Part shown: piece after piece, positions 43,380 through 55,637 of the stretch
Position numbering within the stretch: position 1 is the first letter of the stretch
Layout: each line of letters opens with the position of its first letter
Assembly: GCA_016712045.1 (NCBI GenBank)
Contig: JADJRV010000001.1
Coordinates: forward strand, 265,641 to 329,640
Direction: 5' to 3'
Length of the DNA stretch: 64,000 bases
Source of the DNA: Chloracidobacterium sp.
GTDB lineage: Bacteria > Acidobacteriota > Blastocatellia > Pyrinomonadales > Pyrinomonadaceae
Notes under the pieces: generated by a model
What the model was told of the DNA's origin: nothing
Databases searched by the model: none
Seen by the model: only the letters and a program-made list of their open reading frames with translations
Made by a program: the position numbers and the translations under genes

Positions 43380-43691
43380 TTAGACAAGCAGATCATCGAC
43401 ATCGCCTGAGCTATGAAGCACTCGAATCAGGTCAATGGCTGACGCGGTAACCTCATAAAACAAGAGATAGTGGGTATACCCGCTCACGTGCCAAACACGA
43501 CGATTTTCGTTTGGAAACTCTCCCACCTCGTAAGCCTTGCCTAGAAAAGGAAATCTGGACAGCTCGTCCAAGCTACGTTCGGCGGCGATTAGAAAACTCA
43601 AAGCAACTTCGATATTGTCGTCTGCAATGAAGACAAAACATTCTTCGAGATCGCGGACAGCCTGTCGTCGTTTTGAAATGGTCAGGGCCAT
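43380..43691 (-). CDS. ParE/RelE-type toxin
   Basis: The 103-residue protein has the RelE/ParE layout: SKRRQAVRDLEECFVFIAD, ALSFLIAAERSLDELSRFPFLGKAYE and the C-terminal strands RRVWHVSGYTHYLLFYEV with AIDLIRVLHSSGD. Such toxins cleave mRNA or inhibit gyrase. Its ATG overlaps the antitoxin stop (TAATG), so expression is coupled. Only 5 bases separate its end from the convergent rhodanese gene. Confidence 0.88.
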   Translation of the reverse strand: MALTISKRRQAVRDLEECFVFIADDNIEVALSFLIAAERSLDELSRFPFLGKAYEVGEFPNENRRVWHVSGYTHYLLFYEVTASAIDLIRVLHSSGDVDDLLV

Positions 43692-43954
43692 TATTTCTTG
43701 CGTTTCGCGATACGTTCCATTCCCCGTCGTCTGATCTCCTCAAAATCAGCTTGAGTCAATGGCGTTGACGGGCCGCTATTAAGTCCTTCGAGAATTAGCT
43801 CGTCGAGCCTTCTCTGAGTCCTTTCATTTAGACGGCCTCGCACCAGATCCCGGAAAAATTCGCTCGTGTTGCCATAACCCTCGGCCTCGACGACCTTGTC
43901 CACATCGTCCTTCATCGACTTTGGCATTGAAATATTGACAGTAGTATTTTCCAT
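43691..43954 (-). CDS. ParD-type antitoxin
   Basis: The start MENTTVNISMPKSMKDDVDK (ATG 43954) gives 87 residues. The N-terminus is a ribbon-helix-helix DNA-binding domain (VNISMPKSMKDDVDKVVEAEGYGNTSEFFRDLVRGRL) of the ParD/CopG kind, and the tail (LTQADFEEIRRRGMER) would wrap the toxin. It represses its own operon in known systems. Confidence 0.88.
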   Translation of the reverse strand: MENTTVNISMPKSMKDDVDKVVEAEGYGNTSEFFRDLVRGRLNERTQRRLDELILEGLNSGPSTPLTQADFEEIRRRGMERIAKRKK

Positions 43955-44006
43955 TGATATCACCCATCCTCACGATAACGCCGATGGCATTCATTGTCAA
44001 TAGTTT

Positions 44007-44297
44007 TCATTCACTGTCATCAAGGTCTATACCTTCCGCGAGCCTGACGATCCTCATTCCTTCGGTGACTGTCGTGCGGCAGGCCATGTAGGCCTTTTCT
44101 TTTTCGCCCTGCTCGACCCAGACTTGGCAATTAAGGCATTCACCGTTCCAGCAAAAGTCGCCGTAGGAAATATTTTCCATTGCTAGAAACTGAAAACAGC
44201 GCAGGAGCGAATTGTTCTCTGGGACCATACGGCTCTCGCCGAGGATCTCGATCTCGATCAGTTTGTCGTAGGGTTCGAAGATGTCGGGATAGGACAT
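44007..44297 (-). CDS. 2Fe-2S ferredoxin-fold protein
   Basis: The 96-residue protein has GDFCWNGECLNCQVWVE, a C-x4-C-x2-C cluster, and a fourth Cys in AYMACRTTV, the plant-type ferredoxin arrangement. The beta-grasp fold is suggested by EIEILGESRMVPENNSLLRC. It would carry electrons in the cytoplasm; the partner is not evident. The N-terminal extension MSYPDIFEPYDK is longer than usual. Confidence 0.82.
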   Translation of the reverse strand: MSYPDIFEPYDKLIEIEILGESRMVPENNSLLRCFQFLAMENISYGDFCWNGECLNCQVWVEQGEKEKAYMACRTTVTEGMRIVRLAEGIDLDDSE

Positions 44298-44436
44298 AAG
44301 TATAAGGTGTTACAAAGATTTAACCCGGTGCTGATTAAACTAGATAATCTTAGCGAAAAGGTGTAATTTTGAACAATGGCAAGAGTACGATTCACAGGTC
44401 CGGTTTGCCCGTATTGGCAACACGCACTCGGACGAA

Positions 44437-44582
44437 AGTGAAAAATGTAAAACGCAAAGTGCAAAATCGGAGCGGTTGGATTAAGATTTTTCGTTGCACC
44501 TGTTCGACATTTTATTCACGCGGCGACGTATGAGCCGTTTGTCAGCAATTTTGCATCTCATAATTTTGCATTTTGCATTTCT
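44437..44582. repeat. 7-bp period repeat pair (ATGCAAA family) upstream of the kinase
   Basis: GTGAAAA, ATGTAAA, ACGCAAA, GTGCAAA at 44437-44466 and inverted copies GCATTTT, GCATTTC at 44547-44582. The right arm ends at the kinase ATG. The gap 44298-44582 contains no gene. Confidence 0.7.
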
Positions 44583-47023
44583 ATGATCGGTTCACAGATC
44601 AATCAATACAAGATCCTAGAAAGATCGGCTCGGGCGGACAAGGCGCGGTCTATAAGGCTCTCGACACCAAACTCAACCGCACTGCCGTCATAAAGGTGCT
44701 CCCGCCAGAACTGACACAAAAGACCGCCAATTTCCGACGGTTTGAGCGCGAAGCCCAGCTCTGCTCACAGCTCGACCACCCAAATATTTGCACGATCTAT
44801 GATTTTCATAGCGCCGACGGCGTGTTTTACATCGCGATGCAGTATGTCGAGGGCAAAAATGTCCGCCAGCTCGTCGCGGGCCGTCCGCTGGAGCTAAAAA
44901 GCGCTCTGTCGATCGCTATTCAGGTCACCGACGCCCTCGCCTACGCCCACTCAAAAAACATCATCCACCGCGACATCAAAGCGGGCAATATAATGGTCTC
45001 AGAGTCGGGACAGGTCAAGATACTTGATTTCGGACTCGCCAAACTCCTCGAAGACGATCATGCAAGTCAAAACGAGGGCCACGATCGCAACGAGATCACC
45101 GAGCTTGGCATCCCTTATGGAACGGCAACCTACGCCGCACCCGAACAAGCGAGAGGCGAGCGTGCAGATCACCGCTCGGATATTTTTTCGACAGGCGTTT
45201 TGATCTATGAAATGCTAACCGGCATCTGGGCGTTTCAGGGCAAGAATGTTGTCGATGTGCGGCACCAGGTGCTTTACGGCACGCCAAAACCGATGGCCGA
45301 ACTGCGTAAAGAGCCATTGCCGCCGCAAATACAGCAGATCGTCGATAAGGCTCTCGCCAAGGATCCAAAAGACCGCTATCAAAAGATCGCCACAATGCGT
45401 GATGAACTGCGAGCCGTGCTGCAGCAGATCGCCGGGCTCGCAGTGATGCCGAGCGATACTTTTACGCCGGGTTATGCCGACGGCAGCACGGTCAAACGGG
45501 TTCTCAATTGGTTCACAGGCAAATCCGTACCCGAGGCGTCTTCGTCGGCGTCGTTTCCGTCACAAATATCGTCGTCTAGCCAACCGTCTTTTACCCCGGA
45601 CATCTCGATGACCGCGACCGGCACCGAAAAGAAAAGCGTTGCGATCTTGCCGTTTCAAAACCTAAGTCCGGACGCCCCATCGAGTTTTTACGAATTTGCA
45701 TTGGCAGATTCCGTAATTACTGAGCTCGCACAGATTCGTTCGATCATAGTGCGGCCGAGCTCGGTCATCGCAAAATACCAGGGCAAAGAGGTCGATCCGC
45801 GTGAGGCGGGTAAGGAATTACGCGTTCATGCCGTGCTGTCGGCCGGGTTTATTCGTGCCGGTGACAAACTCCGCGTTACAGCCCAACTGCTCGATGTGCT
45901 GACAGGCGACATTCTCTGGAGCGACCGCATCGACGCCGAGGGCAGCGACATTCTCGCTCTGCAGGATGGCATCGCTCACCGCATCCTCGACGGCCTGCGG
46001 CTCGAACTCACCGACATCGAAGCCGAAAAACTAGGAAAACGCGCCACCGACAACGCCGAGGCATGGGAAGAATACCTTCGCGGCCGCGACAATTTTGGAC
46101 GCTTTATTTTCCGCACGATCGACGCCGAGGATTGCGACGCCGCGATCGCTAATTTCAAACGGGCGATCGAGCTCGACACTCATTTTGCACTCGCGTACAG
46201 CGGGCTTGGTGCATGTTACGCCAACCGCGTCTTTAAGGGGTTAGGCGAATCCGAAGATTACACATACGCCGAGGCCGCATTTAGCAAAGCGTTTTTCTAC
46301 GACCCTAACGTAGTCGAGGCCCGCGTGCTAATGGTCATGATCTACATGGCCCGTGGCGAAAAGAAAAAAGCCCGTAGCGAGATCGAGCTGCTGCAAAAAC
46401 AGTTTCCAAACGATGCCGCTCTTTATTTTGTGACTGGCGTCGTTCACCGTCTCGATGGCAAATACGACGAATCGCTCAAAGCGTTCGAAAAACTCTCGCG
46501 TCTCGACCCTGCGGCCCGTGCCGTCGCGGCGTATAACAGTGCCCGAATTTACATCTACAAACGTGATTTCGACAAGGCTCTTGAGATGCTTGATAAGGGT
46601 GCTAAGGTCGAGCCAAATCATCCGATGATCAAGATATTCCGCTCGGGTGTATTTTTTTACCAAGGCAAATTTGACGAGGCCAACGCCCTCATCGCCTCGG
46701 TACTAAAAGAAAATCCTCGAATGGACGGCATACGCCCGCTCGCCGCCGAATTTCTCGCCGGCTCCGGCCACCCTGAAGAAGCCCGTGCGATGCTCACGGA
46801 CGCCGCCCTCGCACTTTCACGCTCCGATCACGACATGGCTTATTGGGTCGGCTCAACCTACGCCCTGCTCGGCGACACAGATCTTGCGTTCAAATGGCTC
46901 AACAAAGCCGTCAAACTCGGCAACCAAAACCGCCCGTATTTTGAAAACGACACAAACGTCGCCAGTCTCCGCGAAGACCCTCGCTGGGCTGAGTTGATGG
47001 AAAAGATGAATAACGGGGAATAG
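44583..47023 (+). CDS. Serine/threonine protein kinase with TolB-like and TPR C-terminal region (frameshifted start)
   Basis: The true start is ATG 44583 (MIGSQINQYKILE); an A run at 44620-44622 is one base short, so the downstream frame appears to begin earlier. Kinase domain: IGSGGQGAVYK, VIKVL (ATP Lys), HRDIKAGNIMV (catalytic loop) and DFGLAKLL. After a Ser/Pro linker (about 310-350) comes SVAILPFQNLSPDAPSSF, a TolB/CadC-like N-domain, then several TPR units (DCDAAIANFKRAIELDTHFA, ALEMLDKGAKVEPNHP). No membrane helix is evident between them. About 815 residues; probably cytoplasmic signalling. Confidence 0.9.
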
Positions 47024-47100
47024 ATGTAGGCGGAAACCCGTGCGGTAGCAAGGGTGCCTTTTATGATTGCCGTATGCTTATCGGAAGTGGAGCACACTCC

Positions 47101-47985
<885 letters not shown>

Positions 47986-48006
47986 AATAATTCGGGGCAA
48001 ACCATA

Positions 48007-48622
48007 TTAATAATATGCCCAATAGACCGCGATTTTCACATATTCTCCCGCGACGGTCTGCCAGCCTCGAGGCTTGAGCCACCAATAATGTGGTGTTGGG
48101 GTGAGATCTCCCGGCGGTGGTGAGGCAATGCCGAGCGTGACGTTTTCTCCGGCCAGTATCTTTTCAAATGTCCCGAGGGCGCCGCGAATGATAGGCGGAC
48201 GTCACGATCAAAACCGAATTGAGCGAGCGGACAGCGATCTCGTCTCTGAGGGCTTTTGCTTCGTCATCCGTCCCAGCAACCTGTCCGGGTAAAACACGGA
48301 TCGCCTCGGGCATTACGCCATTTGCTATAAGCTCACGCTGCTCAAGTTCGACGATCGTCGGGTTAGTTTTGCCGGAGTCGAACCAGCGTGCACGCTCGCC
48401 ATCGTCGGTCACGATCACTAGCGGTGCGACGCCCTGTTTATATAGCTCGGCGGCCTTTTTTGTTCGTTCTTTATAAACTGCTGAGCCGCTCAGAACCATG
48501 ATCGCATCGGCGTATTCAAGCGGCTTTTCGACGATGAGATGGGTCGCGAGAAAAGGAGCGACGATGATCCAGACACCGAGCAACAGGCAAAAGACCAGCG
48601 TAAATGTCGCCTTGCGTTTCAA
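48007..48622 (-). CDS. YdcF-like DUF218 membrane protein (frameshifted)
   Basis: N-terminal membrane helix (TFTLVFCLLLGVWIIVAPFL), then the DUF218 core ADAIMVLSGSAVYKERTKKA, LYKQGVAPLVIVTDDGE, DEAKALRDEIAVRSLNSVLIVTSAYHSRR. One base is missing near 48176-48184; continuing in the next frame gives LGTFEKILAGENVTLGIASP and ends KIAVYWAYY at TAA 48007-48009. The family is linked to envelope polysaccharide synthesis. It begins 3 bases after the upstream glycosyltransferase. Confidence 0.83.
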
Positions 48623-48625
48623 CGG

Positions 48626-49823
48626 TTAACCTCGTTTCGTATCCGCCATGATCGCCCGCAGTTCCCCGATCTTTGCTTCCCAGCTTTCGTGAGCAATGGC
48701 ATCGCTCACCTCGTGACGCGGTTTGGGATGTGCGAGAGCATGTTCGATCTTTGCGATAAAATCCGTCGTGACTCGTGCCGACCAGACAATCGTCGAGCAC
48801 GTGAACCTCAGGGATATCCGTCGAGACGACCGGCAGTCCGGCGGCGAGATATTCGCGAACTTTGAGCGGATTTGCCGCGAGGGTTAACTCATTGATGGCA
48901 AACGGGTTTAGAGCGACGTCAAAGCCTTTGCAATATGCCGGAAGTTCGGCGTAGGGCTTGCGGCCGAGGAAATGTATATTCGGCAAATCTTCGAGGATCT
49001 TCACCTTTTGCTCGGCATCGACCGCGATCTTGCCAATAAGCACAACCGAACCGGTTTTGAAATGCTCGGCGGTTTTCTTTATCAATTCAAAATCGACCCA
49101 ATCGGCGAGCAGCCCGTGAAAACCAATGACCGGCCCCGGCAAATTTGCGATCTCATCGGGCACTTTTGTGGCGTCATCGAGCGCCGTGCGGAAATGCCGC
49201 CAGTCGGTTCCGTGGCGGATGATGTGCGTGTTTGGATTAAAATGCTTTTTGTCTGTGTAAAGCTTTTCTGCCGAGACGATGACCAGATCGGCATCGCGAA
49301 AAAGCTTTTCTTCGATCTCTTTTAAGGCTGACGAACCGGTGAAGGCCGTGTATTCGTCAACGCAATAATAGATCAGCTCGCTCTCGCCAAGTTTGCCTGC
49401 GATCATCCCGGCAGCAGGGTTGAACACCATGTTGACGACATTGACAAAGCCGAGCTTTCGCATAGCCTTTTTGACCTGTCGGACAAGCGATCTTTGATTG
49501 AGGCTAACAACCGTCTTATTGCCGTATGCCGGGATCGCCAGCGGGTTTAGCACAAAAATATTCGGCTCGACCTCGCGGATCGGCTCGGTAAAGCTCTTTA
49601 GTTTGTTATAGATGCGGGAAAGGTCTTTTGATGAGGTCGTCGGCATCCGGTTGGCGATGGCGTTGATCCAGAGGATGCGATTCTCTTTTGCCAGCACTCG
49701 CATCAGGTGAGTTTTTGACAGCGGATCACCGGTCCAGTCGTGCGAAAAACACAGGATATCGCGGCCGCGAAGCTCGCCGTCAACCGCCGTTCGTTTTCTT
49801 GAAGGAATATCCACCAACATCAT
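48626..49823 (-). CDS. GT4-like glycosyltransferase (frameshifted)
   Basis: ATG 49823 overlaps the asnB stop. The GT-B protein has DILCFSHDWTGDPLSKTHL, an N-domain like that of exopolysaccharide glycosyltransferases, LIYYCVDEYTAFTG, LIIRHGTDWRHF-like donor region, and ANPLKVREYLAAGLPVVSTD (GT4 EX7E-like). An extra base near 48757 breaks the last part; the restored end is IAKIEHALAHPKPRHEV to TAA 48626-48628. It would add a sugar to a surface glycan precursor at the inner membrane. Confidence 0.82.
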
Positions 49824-51686
49824 TTCGCCTCTCCGTCGATGAACCGCCGCTGCCATATTTCAAAATTGACGAGCGACCACAGCCTTTCATCGTGGTTTGC
49901 ACCGGCGTTATGTTCGGCGACGAGTTTTTTGACAAAACCGGCGTCAAATATGTCTCGTTCCATTGCACGGCTGCCTAGAACGTATTCATCGACAATATGT
50001 TTGAAATCGCCACGAAACCATCCGCCGATCGGCACGGGGAATCCCATTTTTGGACGATCCAAAATTTCTGTCGGCAGAATTCCCTTCATCGCCTCGCGGA
50101 GTATCCATTTTGTCGTGCCGCCTCGCAGTTTCATCTCACGGGGCATCCGGGCCGTAAATTCGACCAGCTTGTGATCGAGAAACGGCACGCGGCTCTCGAT
50201 CGACGCCGCCATCGACATCTGGTCCTGCTTCATCAGCAGTTCGTGCAGATAAGTTTTTGTATCGGCGTAGAGCAGTTTGTCGAGCACATCCTCGGCATCG
50301 CATTTGTCGATCAATGCGTTTTGCAGGAAGTATGGGTCTGTATTTTCGATCTTTTCGCGTGTTTCGCGGGCAAATAACTCTTTCTGCATCGACGTTGAAA
50401 ACACCGAAAAATTATCAAAAAACAGATTTTCGATATCCGATTCGCGGACAAAATGTGCGGTCCAGCTTACGGCTCATCGACGCCGGGCAGGTCGCAACGC
50501 CGCCGCGAACGGCATCGCAGGAAAATCCGGGCGTGACGCTCTCATATTTTTCGCCGTAATTGAGCAATTTGAGGCCTTGGCATAACGGCCGTAACCGGCC
50601 ATGGTCTCGTCCGCACCCTCGCCGGTGAGCACAACCTTGACGTGCTGCGGCGAGTTTTGAGACAAAATAAAGCGGCACCGAGGCGATAAAACCGATCGGC
50701 TCGTCTTCTTGCCAGACGAGGTTTGGCAGAGCCTCAAAAAACTGCTCCGGCGTGATCGTGATCTCGTGATGATCGGTGCCAAATTTTTTGGCGACGAGAC
50801 GGGCGTATTCGAGCTCGTTTGCGTCGCGTTCGTTAAATGCGACCGAGAATGTTTTGATAGGCTCCGCAACCAACGTGGACATCATCGCGGCGATAGCCGA
50901 CGAATCGATACCGCCCGACAAAAACATCCCCAGCGGCACATCGGCCATTAACCGTAGCTCGACCGACTGACGGAAAAGCTCACGCCACTCATCGATATAC
51001 TCGGCATCTGAGCGAGCCTCATGTTTCGGCTCAAAGCTGAGATCCCAGAATTCGCGAATTTCAATTTTGCCGTCTTTCCACACCATCGTGTGTCCCGGCA
51101 TCAGGCGTTTGACGCCTCGTGATTGGCAAACTGATCCGGGCAGGGCGTTGAAATTTATCTCGGGTTTGACCGCACCGGCCTCAAGTAGAGCCTTTATCTC
51201 CGACGCAAAAAAAAGATTTCCATTGCTGTCGTGGACATAATACAGGGGCTTTACGCCAAAGCGATCGCGTGCGATAAACAGCTCCTGCTTTCGCTTGTCC
51301 CAGATCGCAAAAGCAAACATTCCACGCAGATATTCGACGCAATCGCGACCGTGGGCTTCGTACAGATGCAGGATCGTTTCGGTGTCGCTGCGGTTTTGAA
51401 ATTTGTAGCCACGAGCGATGAGGTCTTCGCGGTGGTCGGCATGGTTATAGACCTCGCCGTTATAGACGATCGAACACGAGCGGTCCGAGTTGAACATCGG
51501 CTGGGCGCCGTGGGCGACATCGACGATGCTCAGCCGCCGATGGCCGAGGCCGATGTTGCCATCGACATAGATGCCGCCGTCGTCCGGTCCGCGATGATGG
51601 AGAATATCGCGCATGGCGATCAGCCTCTTTTCATCAACCTGTCTGCCGGATCGCGTGGAATATGCTATGCCGTTAATACCGCACAT
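49820..51686 (-). CDS. asnB: Asparagine synthase (glutamine-hydrolysing), frameshifted
   Basis: Starts MCGINGIAYS with Cys2 as glutaminase nucleophile; GLGHRRLSIVD and SCSIVYNGEVYNH belong to the GATase II domain. The ATP-pyrophosphatase domain has MFLSGGIDSSAIAAMM and VKVVLTGEGADETMAGYGRY. Frame breaks near 50650, 50577 and 50449 split it; the last frame ends with VPFLDHKLVEFTARMPREMK. In polysaccharide clusters such AsnB homologues may amidate a sugar acid instead of making free asparagine. About 620 residues in all. Confidence 0.88.
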
Positions 51687-51721
51687 AAATTGGAGAGCAC
51701 CGCCCGTATCAGCAGCCGCTA

Positions 51722-51915
51722 AACTATACTAAATAAAGTGGAAATCGCCCGTGTTTTGCAGAGAATTCTGTTGGGAGGTCGGCGCTTCGCCGTGGGCTCT
51801 TTAAATATTAGCGTTTTTCGCGGCATAAAGCCACATTTTTTCATCCTAACAATATGGATTTAAGCGTCAAATCGGCGTTTATTTAGGCGTAAGAAACGTG
51901 AGCGAAACATATAGC
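51722..51915. other. Divergent intergenic region between asnB and the beta-helix gene
   Basis: About 190 bases without a gene. It must contain promoters for both divergent genes (a TTGCAGAGAATTC... and AT-rich TAAATATTAGCG segment are visible), but I cannot assign boxes with confidence. Confidence 0.4.
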
Positions 51916-53498
51916 ATGACTGAAAATGTATTACGGGTAAGGGCAAAAACGGCGGCTCCGCGCCGCAGGTTTGACGTGCGATGGCTCAAATACGTAGCTA
52001 TTGCTGCAGTCGCCGTCACTTCGGGATGCTCGGTTTTGATGCCTTTAACGGAATGTTTGGCATTTTTCCAGTGCATTTTGAGACAGAGCAACGGGGAGCT
52101 ATTCGCGTTATCAAGGTTCCTCCAGGAGGCAATCTGCAAGCTGCGATCGATCAGGCAAACAGCGGCGATATCGTCGAACTGCAAGCCGGTGCCGTATATT
52201 CCGGTCAGATCAATTTGCCAAACAAACCACTGACCGATTACGTCACAATTCAATCGTCAGCTGTTGCCGACCTGCCGATGGATAAACGTGTCAGCCCTGC
52301 TCAAAGGTCGTCGATGGCGACGATTTTGTCGGGAATGCTTGGCCGAGCCGCCGTCGCCGCGACCAACGGGGCACATCATTACCGGTTTGTCGGGATCGAG
52401 TTTGCCCCGTCCAGTTCGAGTTATAACTACGGCATTATCCAGCTTGGCAGAGGCGAATCACGGGTCGAAAACGTGCCGCATGACATCGAGATCGACCGCA
52501 GCTATATACGTCCTCACCCGTCCGGCAAAACGCGTCGGGGCATCGCTCTGAACAGCGCAAACACCACCATAAAAAATAGCTACATCGAGGGCATTGCATA
52601 TCCGAGCGAAGAGACGCAGGGCATCTGCGGCTGGTCGGGCTCGAAAAATATCAAGATCTTAAATAACTATATCGAGGGCGGTGCCGAAAATATTATGTTT
52701 GGCGGTGCCGACCCGGCTAGCGCCGATCTGATACCGTCCGACATCGAGATTCGCGGTAACCATCTGAACAAGCCGCTCGCATGGAAGAAAAAGGTGACTA
52801 CCAAAACGCTGTTTGAGCTAAAAAATGCCAAACGCGTTGTCTTTGCCGCCAATCTGCTGACAAATAACTGGGAAGGCTCGGCTCTCCGCGTCACGGTTCG
52901 AAATCAGGACGATGGGGCACCGTTTTCGACGATCGAAGACGTGACTATTCGCGACAACGTTATCAAAGGATCAGGTGAGGGGATCAATATCCTTGGCAAA
53001 GACGACACTTACGCAAGCATGACGTTGAAAAGGCTGACGATCACGAACAATTTGTTCTTAGACATCGGCACCGGTGAATTCGACGGCTCGGGATATTTTG
53101 TACAGGTGTCGGATGGCGAGGATATCACGATCACTAACAACACGGTATTTAATCAGGGCAATATCGCGACGTTTCATGGCGCACGGCCACGTAATTTTAT
53201 CTTTCAAGACAACATCACCGGCCACGGCAGCTACGGCATTAACGGGCTCGGCGATATGCGATCGGCGGTCGAGCGGTCGATGTTTCAGAACAACATTTTT
53301 ATCAATAACCGTCAGGTGCCGTCGTCGGATTATCTGTTTCCGCCAGACAATATGATCGCCAAAGATATGAACGTCGTCGGATTTGCCAACGCCACCGGCG
53401 GCGATTACCGGCTCGCGCCAAACAGCCGCTTCAAGGGCAAGGGCAAAAATGGCACCGACATCGGCTGCTCGCTTCCCTCCGCCGACATTGCCCGATAA
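51916..53498 (+). CDS. Right-handed parallel beta-helix protein (frameshifted near N-terminus)
   Basis: Start MTENVLRVRAKTAAPRR (ATG 51916; GTG 51898 also possible) leads into a membrane anchor (WLKYVAIAAVAVTS). The frame shifts near 52020; the other frame continues GMLGFDAFNGMFGIFPVHFE and RVIKVPPGGNLQAAIDQANSGD, then a long series of beta-helix rungs rich in xITNNxF and xIRDNxI (e.g. DVTIRDNVIKGSGEGINI, RLTITNNLFLDI). Pectate-lyase-like folds of this type bind or cleave polysaccharides. Exported or anchored; fits the surrounding glycan cluster. About 527 residues. Confidence 0.8.
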
Positions 53499-53514
53499 TC
53501 TATCTATTATCTAT

Positions 53515-54618
53515 ATGAATTTGAATTGCGAGATGATCGCCGGATCTGATGTCGAGCATTTGCAGCAGATCTACACCGGATTTGCGAGGCTCCATCGCGA
53601 GGGTAAGATCACTTTGCGCCAAACGATCCCAAACGAAGTGAAAAAAGCTCGTGGAGCCGACCGCTGGGTCAACTACAAATTTTTCAATACGACGGTGATC
53701 ATAAACGGGACGACCCGCGTCTGCTATGACACGCACGACTGGAATTGGATCGACGAAGAGATACTGGCCGAGTGTGACTTTTACTTTAAACGAAGCTATG
53801 ACCCCTCATTTATTTCAACACTCGAACACGACAGCAAGGTGTTTCCATTGGGCTCCAACTACCAAGTCGCAAGCTCGGAATTTGATATCTTTAAGCTCAA
53901 AAGGGCAGCGTTTTACAGCGGCAAAGACCGTATAAAAGCGACGCTTAAAGGATTGCGAATAGACAACTTACTTCGCCAGCAGGAAACTGAGCGGATAGAT
54001 AATCTCGAGGCAGGCCCCGACCCCGACATCGAGCCGCGAGTGCTGTTTATGGCACGCGCTTGGAACCCCGAAAAGATCGAATCCAAGAAACAAAAGTCGG
54101 CGGTCGAGGCCATCAATGAAACACGCGCCAAATGTATCGAAGTGCTGCGAAAAGAGCTGGGCGACAAATTTTACGGCGGACTCGCTCACGACGACTATTC
54201 GAAAAAATATTTTAGCAACGCCCTGCTGACTGACGACTCGAGTTCGTCCAAACGTAACTATCTGGAGATACTCAAACGGTATCCCATCTGCGTCGCAACG
54301 GTCGGGCTTAACGGTTCGAACGGTTGGAAGCTAGCCGAGTATGTTGCCCACTCGAAAGCGATAATGTCCGAGCCGCTGGTCTATCAGGTGCCGGGAAAAT
54401 TTGAAGCGGGGCAAAATTATATTGAGTTTAGCGATGCAGATGATCTGGCGGCATCGGCGGTGAAATTGATCGAAGACAAAACTTTGCGGTCGGAGATAAT
54501 GGCGAATAATTTTGCGTATTACAACGCCCATGTTCGTCCCGACGCGATGATCGCAAATAGCTTGAACATCGTGCTCGAACAGACCGGATCAACTAGCAAG
54601 ATCGTTGTAAATAGATAA
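53515..54618 (+). CDS. Glycosyltransferase-like protein, unrecognised subfamily
   Basis: Start MNLNCEMIAGSDVEHLQQ (ATG 53515), 17 bases after the beta-helix gene. The 367-residue protein has a first half with VCYDTHDWNWIDEEILAECDFYFKR and a second half with ICVATVGLNGSNGWKLAEYVAHSKAIMSEPL and GQNYIEFSDADDLAASAVKL, which looks like the C-terminal domain of GT-B or exostosin-like enzymes. Donor and acceptor unknown. Its last 30 bases overlap the convergent glycosyltransferase gene. Confidence 0.6.
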   Translation: MNLNCEMIAGSDVEHLQQIYTGFARLHREGKITLRQTIPNEVKKARGADRWVNYKFFNTTVIINGTTRVCYDTHDWNWIDEEILAECDFYFKRSYDPSFISTLEHDSKVFPLGSNYQVASSEFDIFKLKRAAFYSGKDRIKATLKGLRIDNLLRQQETERIDNLEAGPDPDIEPRVLFMARAWNPEKIESKKQKSAVEAINETRAKCIEVLRKELGDKFYGGLAHDDYSKKYFSNALLTDDSSSSKRNYLEILKRYPICVATVGLNGSNGWKLAEYVAHSKAIMSEPLVYQVPGKFEAGQNYIEFSDADDLAASAVKLIEDKTLRSEIMANNFAYYNAHVRPDAMIANSLNIVLEQTGSTSKIVVNR

Positions 54619-55637
54619 GATCTCAGCGATGTTCTCGGTGTCCGTTTGTCCGACTGGTTTCACCGGCTTATCGCGTTTCGCTATCTCCTTAACGCTCTCA
54701 ACTAGCGCCGCCACATCACCAACTCCGATCAGTTCGACTCCCTCAGGCCGCATTCCGTTGTCGGTTGCAATTACCGGCGTTCCAAGAAAGAGAGCCTCGC
54801 GGACCGAGATCGCGTCACCGTCAAAACGCGTCGTCCGTAATACGATATCCGCATCTTTCATCAGATGAAGCGTGACGGCGTGATCGACATTTCCGGCAAG
54901 ACAAATATTGTCGGCACAGCCACTGTTTTTAACAGCGGCCTTAACCTCACTCTGCATCGAACCGCCGCCAACGATCATCAGTCCGGCGTTTGGCAGATCG
55001 CGGACGATCTCCGCATTGCTGCGATCTGCATCAGCGGTTCGTAATCTTTCTCAAGCCCACCGACAGCGAGCAACAGCGGAGAATGTGATTTGCAAAACGA
55101 TGCCAACTCTACCGGAACTGAGACATTTTCATCCGGGGATTTTAGCGAATAAGGCAGCACTACAGAGAGCTTTTCATCTTCGACGCCATAGCGACGAAAT
55201 ACGTCAGCGAGGCCTTCGTTAACTGTAACGATTCGCGAGAACCGCCGGATAATGCGCCCCGCGAGAGACGATGGTTTTGCATTTTTTGCCGCATCGGTCG
55301 TGGCGTACCCACCGGAATGCAACGTCAGCACAGTCCGTTTGCCGCCAAAGATCGTACAGGCAAACGCCAACGCGAGCACGCGTTTTGTCACCTCACCGCC
55401 GATGTGCAGATGCAAGACATCGTAATCCAAATTGCGTAATAGTCCGATCAAAGCGGTCTTTGAACGCGGATGATAAATGTCCGGCTCGTTCGATTCTACG
55501 GTACTTTTTGATGTCGCGATGATCGAGCATCGATGCCCCGCCGCCCGCAATTCATAACGGATCGCGAGCATGTTGCGGCTAATGCCGCCCTCCGGCGGCG
55601 GCACGGGGCCGAGTTGTAAAACGTGTAGCGGCATCAT
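54589..55637 (-). CDS. GT4 glycosyltransferase (frameshifted)
   Basis: Start MMPLHVLQLGPVPPPEGGISRNMLAI (ATG 55637, overlapping the previous stop as ATGA). The N-domain has DVLHLHIGGEVTKRVLALAF and RIVTVNEGLADVFRRYGV. A one-base loss near 55019 (GCGGAGATC) breaks the frame; the C-domain continues LMIVGGGSMQSEVKAAV and REALFLGTPVIATDNGMRPEGVE, the donor-binding GT4 motif. About 349 residues, cytoplasmic side of the membrane. Confidence 0.85.
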